From: Leptospirales bacterium
GTDB lineage: Bacteria > Spirochaetota > Leptospiria > Leptospirales > Leptonemataceae
Length of the DNA: 64,000 nt
Assembly (NCBI GenBank): GCA_016788865.1
Contig: JAEUSB010000006.1
Location: forward strand, 1 to 64,000
Direction: 5' to 3'
The notes under the pieces were generated by a model, which saw nothing but the letters and a program-made list of their open reading frames with translations, was not told where the DNA came from and did no database searches. The position numbers and the translations under genes are program-made. Positions within the stretch are counted from its first letter, which is position 1. Each line of letters starts with the position of its first letter. Below are positions 61,462-64,000 of the stretch, one piece after another.

Positions 61462-62127
61462 TCAGGGTCGTGCGGCCAACGCGACGATGTCTGGCACCTC
61501 GATGATTGGCTTAGTGTAGCCGGATTTGGCACACTGGATCATGGCCAGCCCAACTTCCTTCAATGTACAAACAAAACCAGGGAACAGGGGCCGAGCGATT
61601 GGATACAACCATGAAACGGCATGAACCATCTTCAGCGTGTTCTTTAGCCCCCTGGTCGGATGCATATAACCTGGGCGAAACATGTAAGAACCCTTGAACG
61701 GAAGCTTTAACAGATCGTTCTCTGTCTTCCCTTTGACCCTGGCCCACATCGACTTTCCTTTTTCCGAACTGTCAGTCCCGGAACCAGAGACATAGCAGAA
61801 GGTCATATCCTTGTTCAATCGCGCGAGAATCCCCGCAAAGTGAAGCGTGAGGTCGTATGTCAGTTTCCTGTACTCGTCCTCTTTGAGCCCGACCGACGAT
61901 ACACCAAGGGCGAAGAAGCATGCATTGTAGTCTCTCAACTGATCTTCAAGCGACGTTACGTCAAAAAAGTTGGCGTGGATGATCTCCTTGAGTTTGGGAT
62001 GCGAAACGCCTGACGGCCTGCGATTGATGATGAGGACTTGCTCAACGTCAGGGTGCGCCAGGCATTCATGCAAAATGCCCTCACCCACCATACCCGTAGC
62101 GCCTGTAACAATTGCTCGAATTTTCAT
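61462..62127 (-). CDS. NAD(P)-binding Rossmann oxidoreductase (HTATIP2-like)
   Basis: 221 residues from ATG 62127 (MKIRAIVTGATGMVGEGILH); an in-frame start six codons upstream is less likely. Atypical/extended SDR: TGATGMVG nucleotide-binding loop, LIINRRPSG with Arg residues suited to NADP, ACFFALGVSSVG and FCYVSGSGTDSSE with the conserved Ser. A missing Tyr-x3-Lys pattern and small size match the HTATIP2/YwnB-like branch. The physiological role is unknown. Divergent from modA. Confidence 0.87.
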   Translation of the reverse strand: MKIRAIVTGATGMVGEGILHECLAHPDVEQVLIINRRPSGVSHPKLKEIIHANFFDVTSLEDQLRDYNACFFALGVSSVGLKEDEYRKLTYDLTLHFAGILARLNKDMTFCYVSGSGTDSSEKGKSMWARVKGKTENDLLKLPFKGSYMFRPGYMHPTRGLKNTLKMVHAVSWLYPIARPLFPGFVCTLKEVGLAMIQCAKSGYTKPIIEVPDIVALAARP

Positions 62128-62257
62128 ACCCCAGTAAAGCAACAACTGGTAACGGAAGACAAGCTCTAACCTGGAATTGCCTCCGCTTATTTTCCGCAGC
62201 GGACCGCCATTCGCTTTTTTTTCGTTGATTGGCTATTCCACCAATTTGGAGTTACGT

Positions 62258-62959
62258 ATGTTGCACCTCAGCCGCAAGGCTGCCCTACTTTTATTGATCC
62301 TTGCGCAGCTTGCCTGCGCACGCCTGACAGAAAAGCAGGTACGCGTGTTTGCTGCCTCAAGCCTCCGGGAACTATTGACAGAAATCAAAGACGACCACGT
62401 TGCCAGGAGCGGCCAGAGAATCGCGATCCAATTCGAGTCGTCTGCAATTCTGGCGCGGCAGATTGAAGCGGGCGCAGAGGCACACGTACTGATCTCGGCG
62501 TCACCGGAATGGATTGAACGCGTCCGCCCGCTGGAGCGCTACGACTGGCTCTCAAATCGCCTGGTTTGCGTGGCTGCAAATCATAGCCTCGATGTGGATA
62601 TTAAGGAGCTCGATAGTCTGGTTCTTGCCAACGAAAAGGTTCCCGTGGGCAAATACGCGCGCGATGCTTTTCGTTCGCTCGGAATCGCGACTCCCAAACG
62701 AACGATCTACGGCTCAAACGCTCGCGATGTGCTAACCAAGGTTATGCTCGGTGCCGCAACTGCCGGAGTCGTCTATGCAACAGATGCGGCCGCGGAGCCC
62801 GGAGTGCGAATTGTCTACACGTTTCCCGAGCACAGCCACGCGAAGATCACTTACTCGGTTGGGCTCCTCGGAGAAGAAGGCAGACCCTTCTTCAATCGCC
62901 TGCGCGAACCGGCAGCCCTTCAAAGGGCTACGCGCCGTGGTTTCCTGGAAATACATTGA
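62258..62959 (+). CDS. modA: molybdate ABC transporter substrate-binding protein
   Basis: 233 residues from ATG 62258 (TTGGAG site). Lipoprotein signal LLLLILAQLAC. ModA features: VRVFAASSLRELLTEI with Ser residues for oxyanion contact, FESSAILARQIEAGAEAHVL, LVCVAANHSL, and GAATAGVVYATDAAAEPGVR with Tyr and the Asp-Ala pattern. Binds molybdate or tungstate and delivers it to ModB. Supported by the modB and modC genes directly downstream. The gap to modB is 25 bp. Confidence 0.94.
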   Translation: MLHLSRKAALLLLILAQLACARLTEKQVRVFAASSLRELLTEIKDDHVARSGQRIAIQFESSAILARQIEAGAEAHVLISASPEWIERVRPLERYDWLSNRLVCVAANHSLDVDIKELDSLVLANEKVPVGKYARDAFRSLGIATPKRTIYGSNARDVLTKVMLGAATAGVVYATDAAAEPGVRIVYTFPEHSHAKITYSVGLLGEEGRPFFNRLREPAALQRATRRGFLEIH

Positions 62960-62984
62960 GTAGCTACACTTAAAGGGCCATCTA

Positions 62985-63656
62985 TTGACTAGCATCGAGA
63001 CCTCACTGGCCGTCGGACTTGCTGCCACGTCGCTTAGCCTGATCCCGGCCATTATTGTCGCCTGGTTTCTGGAAAGAACCAGATCAAGATTGCGAACACT
63101 GATCCATGTACTGGTTGCCCTCCCCATGGTTCTTCCTCCCGTTGTAGTTGGTTATCTACTGTTGTGGCTATTTTCGCCGCGCGGAACGCTGGGATTACTG
63201 CTGTCCTCCGCGGGTCTGCCTGTGGCGTTCCACTGGCTGGGCGCGGTTGTTGCAGCGGCCACCGTGGGGTTCCCGCTGCTGGTTTTCGGCGTTTCCCTTT
63301 CAATGAAGTCCATCGATCCTGGCCTCGAGCTCGCTTCCCGAATCCTGGGTGCATCCCGGATGCGGACTTTTTTCCAGATCACACTACCCCTGGCCTGGCC
63401 CGGAATCCTTGCGGGTGCTGTGCTTTCCTTTGCGCGAGGTATCGGTGAGTTTGGCGCAACAATTATCCTTGCTGGCAGAATTCCTGGAGAAACGGAAACC
63501 ATACCGCTCGCAATCTATGCTGAACTGGATCAACCCGGAGGCGAGGCACGCATTGCAACAATGGTACTTGCGTCGATTCTGATCTGTCTGACTGCCGTTG
63601 TGCTCTCGCGATTTCTCGATCACCTCCACAAGAATCGGATTGAGAGAGAACCATGA
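62985..63656 (+). CDS. modB: molybdate ABC transporter permease
   Basis: 223 residues, five or six membrane helices. Starts at TTG (MTSIETSLAVGLAATSLSLI) behind AAAGGG. Permease signature EFGATIILAGRIPGETETIP with the EAA-like loop SIDPGLELASRILGASRMRT and LPLALYxxLDxPGGE-type region (AIYAELDQPGGEARIATM) match ModB. Its stop overlaps the modC start (ATGA). Forms the transmembrane dimer for molybdate. Confidence 0.94.
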   Translation: MTSIETSLAVGLAATSLSLIPAIIVAWFLERTRSRLRTLIHVLVALPMVLPPVVVGYLLLWLFSPRGTLGLLLSSAGLPVAFHWLGAVVAAATVGFPLLVFGVSLSMKSIDPGLELASRILGASRMRTFFQITLPLAWPGILAGAVLSFARGIGEFGATIILAGRIPGETETIPLAIYAELDQPGGEARIATMVLASILICLTAVVLSRFLDHLHKNRIEREP

Positions 63657-64000
63657 GATTTGATCTTCAAGTCAGGATTCAAAGATCGGGCACTTTTCGA
63701 TTGGAGGTAAATGAGCAGTTCGAGGCAAACGCGCTTGGAATCGTTGGCAAAAGCGGGTCCGGAAAATCAACTCTCCTGGATGCGATTGCAGGTATCCAGC
63801 CAGCAATCAAGCTTCAGCTCAATGGAGTCCGCCTCGAGAAACGATCCATCGAAGGCAGGCGTCTCGCCTACGTGACGCAGCAACCGCACCTCTTCCCACA
63901 TCTGAGCGTCAGAAGGAATCTGCTTTATAGTCGGCGGGCAAGCAAAATGGATGATGTTACTTATGTTCTTGGGATCGCTCATCTTCTCGACCGAATGCCT
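63653..64000 (+). CDS. modC: molybdate ABC transporter ATP-binding protein (3' end outside window)
   Basis: First 116 residues only. Walker A GIVGKSGSGKSTLLDAIAG, Q-loop YVTQQPHLFPHLSVRRNLLY. Sequence order and position after modB identify the molybdate importer ATPase; the C-terminal TOBE (molybdate-sensing) domain, if present, would lie beyond the window. ATG overlaps the modB TGA. No ABC signature or Walker B is visible yet because the gene is cut. Confidence 0.93.
   Translation, partial: MRFDLQVRIQRSGTFRLEVNEQFEANALGIVGKSGSGKSTLLDAIAGIQPAIKLQLNGVRLEKRSIEGRRLAYVTQQPHLFPHLSVRRNLLYSRRASKMDDVTYVLGIAHLLDRMP

Overview
The window is 64 kb of gene-dense bacterial chromosome with 55 protein genes, no rRNA, tRNA or CRISPR array that I can see, and no insertion sequence. 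Gene content suggests a spirochaete of the Leptospirales or a close relative: many lipoproteins with loose lipoboxes, 7TMR-DISM receptors joined to SpoIIE-type phosphatases or a class III cyclase, a propeller-like lipoprotein built from repeated APNGKIY units, and a very large chemosensory/two-component inventory. This placement is inference from gene content, because no phylogenetic marker gene is present. Translational coupling is heavy: many neighbours overlap by GTGA, ATGA or TGATG.

Layout. (1) 1-11203, minus strand: a seven-gene tripartite efflux operon made of a TPR lipoprotein, a TolC-like channel, a membrane-fusion protein, two Ig-like lipoproteins and two RND permeases, the last cut by the window edge. 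(2) 11373-14184, plus strand: five tightly coupled genes for small exported or membrane proteins, including a formylglycine-generating-enzyme-like lipoprotein and a CsgG/LpoB-like lipoprotein. (3) 14220-24115, mostly minus strand: small lipoproteins, a phasin-sized protein, a 7TM-SpoIIE-TPR receptor, dienelactone hydrolase, Old Yellow Enzyme, a seven-unit repeat lipoprotein, an SDR and a YceI protein followed by a clear intrinsic terminator. (4) 24312-28791: a coupled pair of 7TMR-DISM receptors, one ending in a SpoIIE phosphatase and one in an adenylate cyclase plus a receiver domain. (5) 28979-31954: an unusual zinc-knuckle SDR and a CNNM/CorC-type membrane protein.

(6) 31944-52058 is the core of the window. 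A divergent chemoreceptor faces an operon of STAS-like protein, CheA (with two CheW domains), CheW, CheB, CheR and CheY. It continues without a break into six receiver proteins with different outputs: HD-GYP (c-di-GMP hydrolysis), two receiver-kinase hybrids (one apparently a pseudokinase), a receiver-PAS-kinase, a receiver-adenylate cyclase and an Rcp1-type single receiver. A second Rcp1-type regulator and two membrane histidine kinases follow. The arrangement suggests that one chemosensory array drives methylation-based adaptation and several second-messenger and phosphorelay outputs at once.

(7) 52195-64000: an OafA-type acyltransferase with an SGNH domain convergent with a penicillin-acylase family hydrolase, two lipoproteins, a TMEM175-type channel, an SDR, a methyltransferase, a DUF1508 protein, a DinB-like lipoprotein, an NAD(P)-binding protein and a modABC molybdate transporter cut at the right edge. 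No gap without a gene exceeds about 200 bp.
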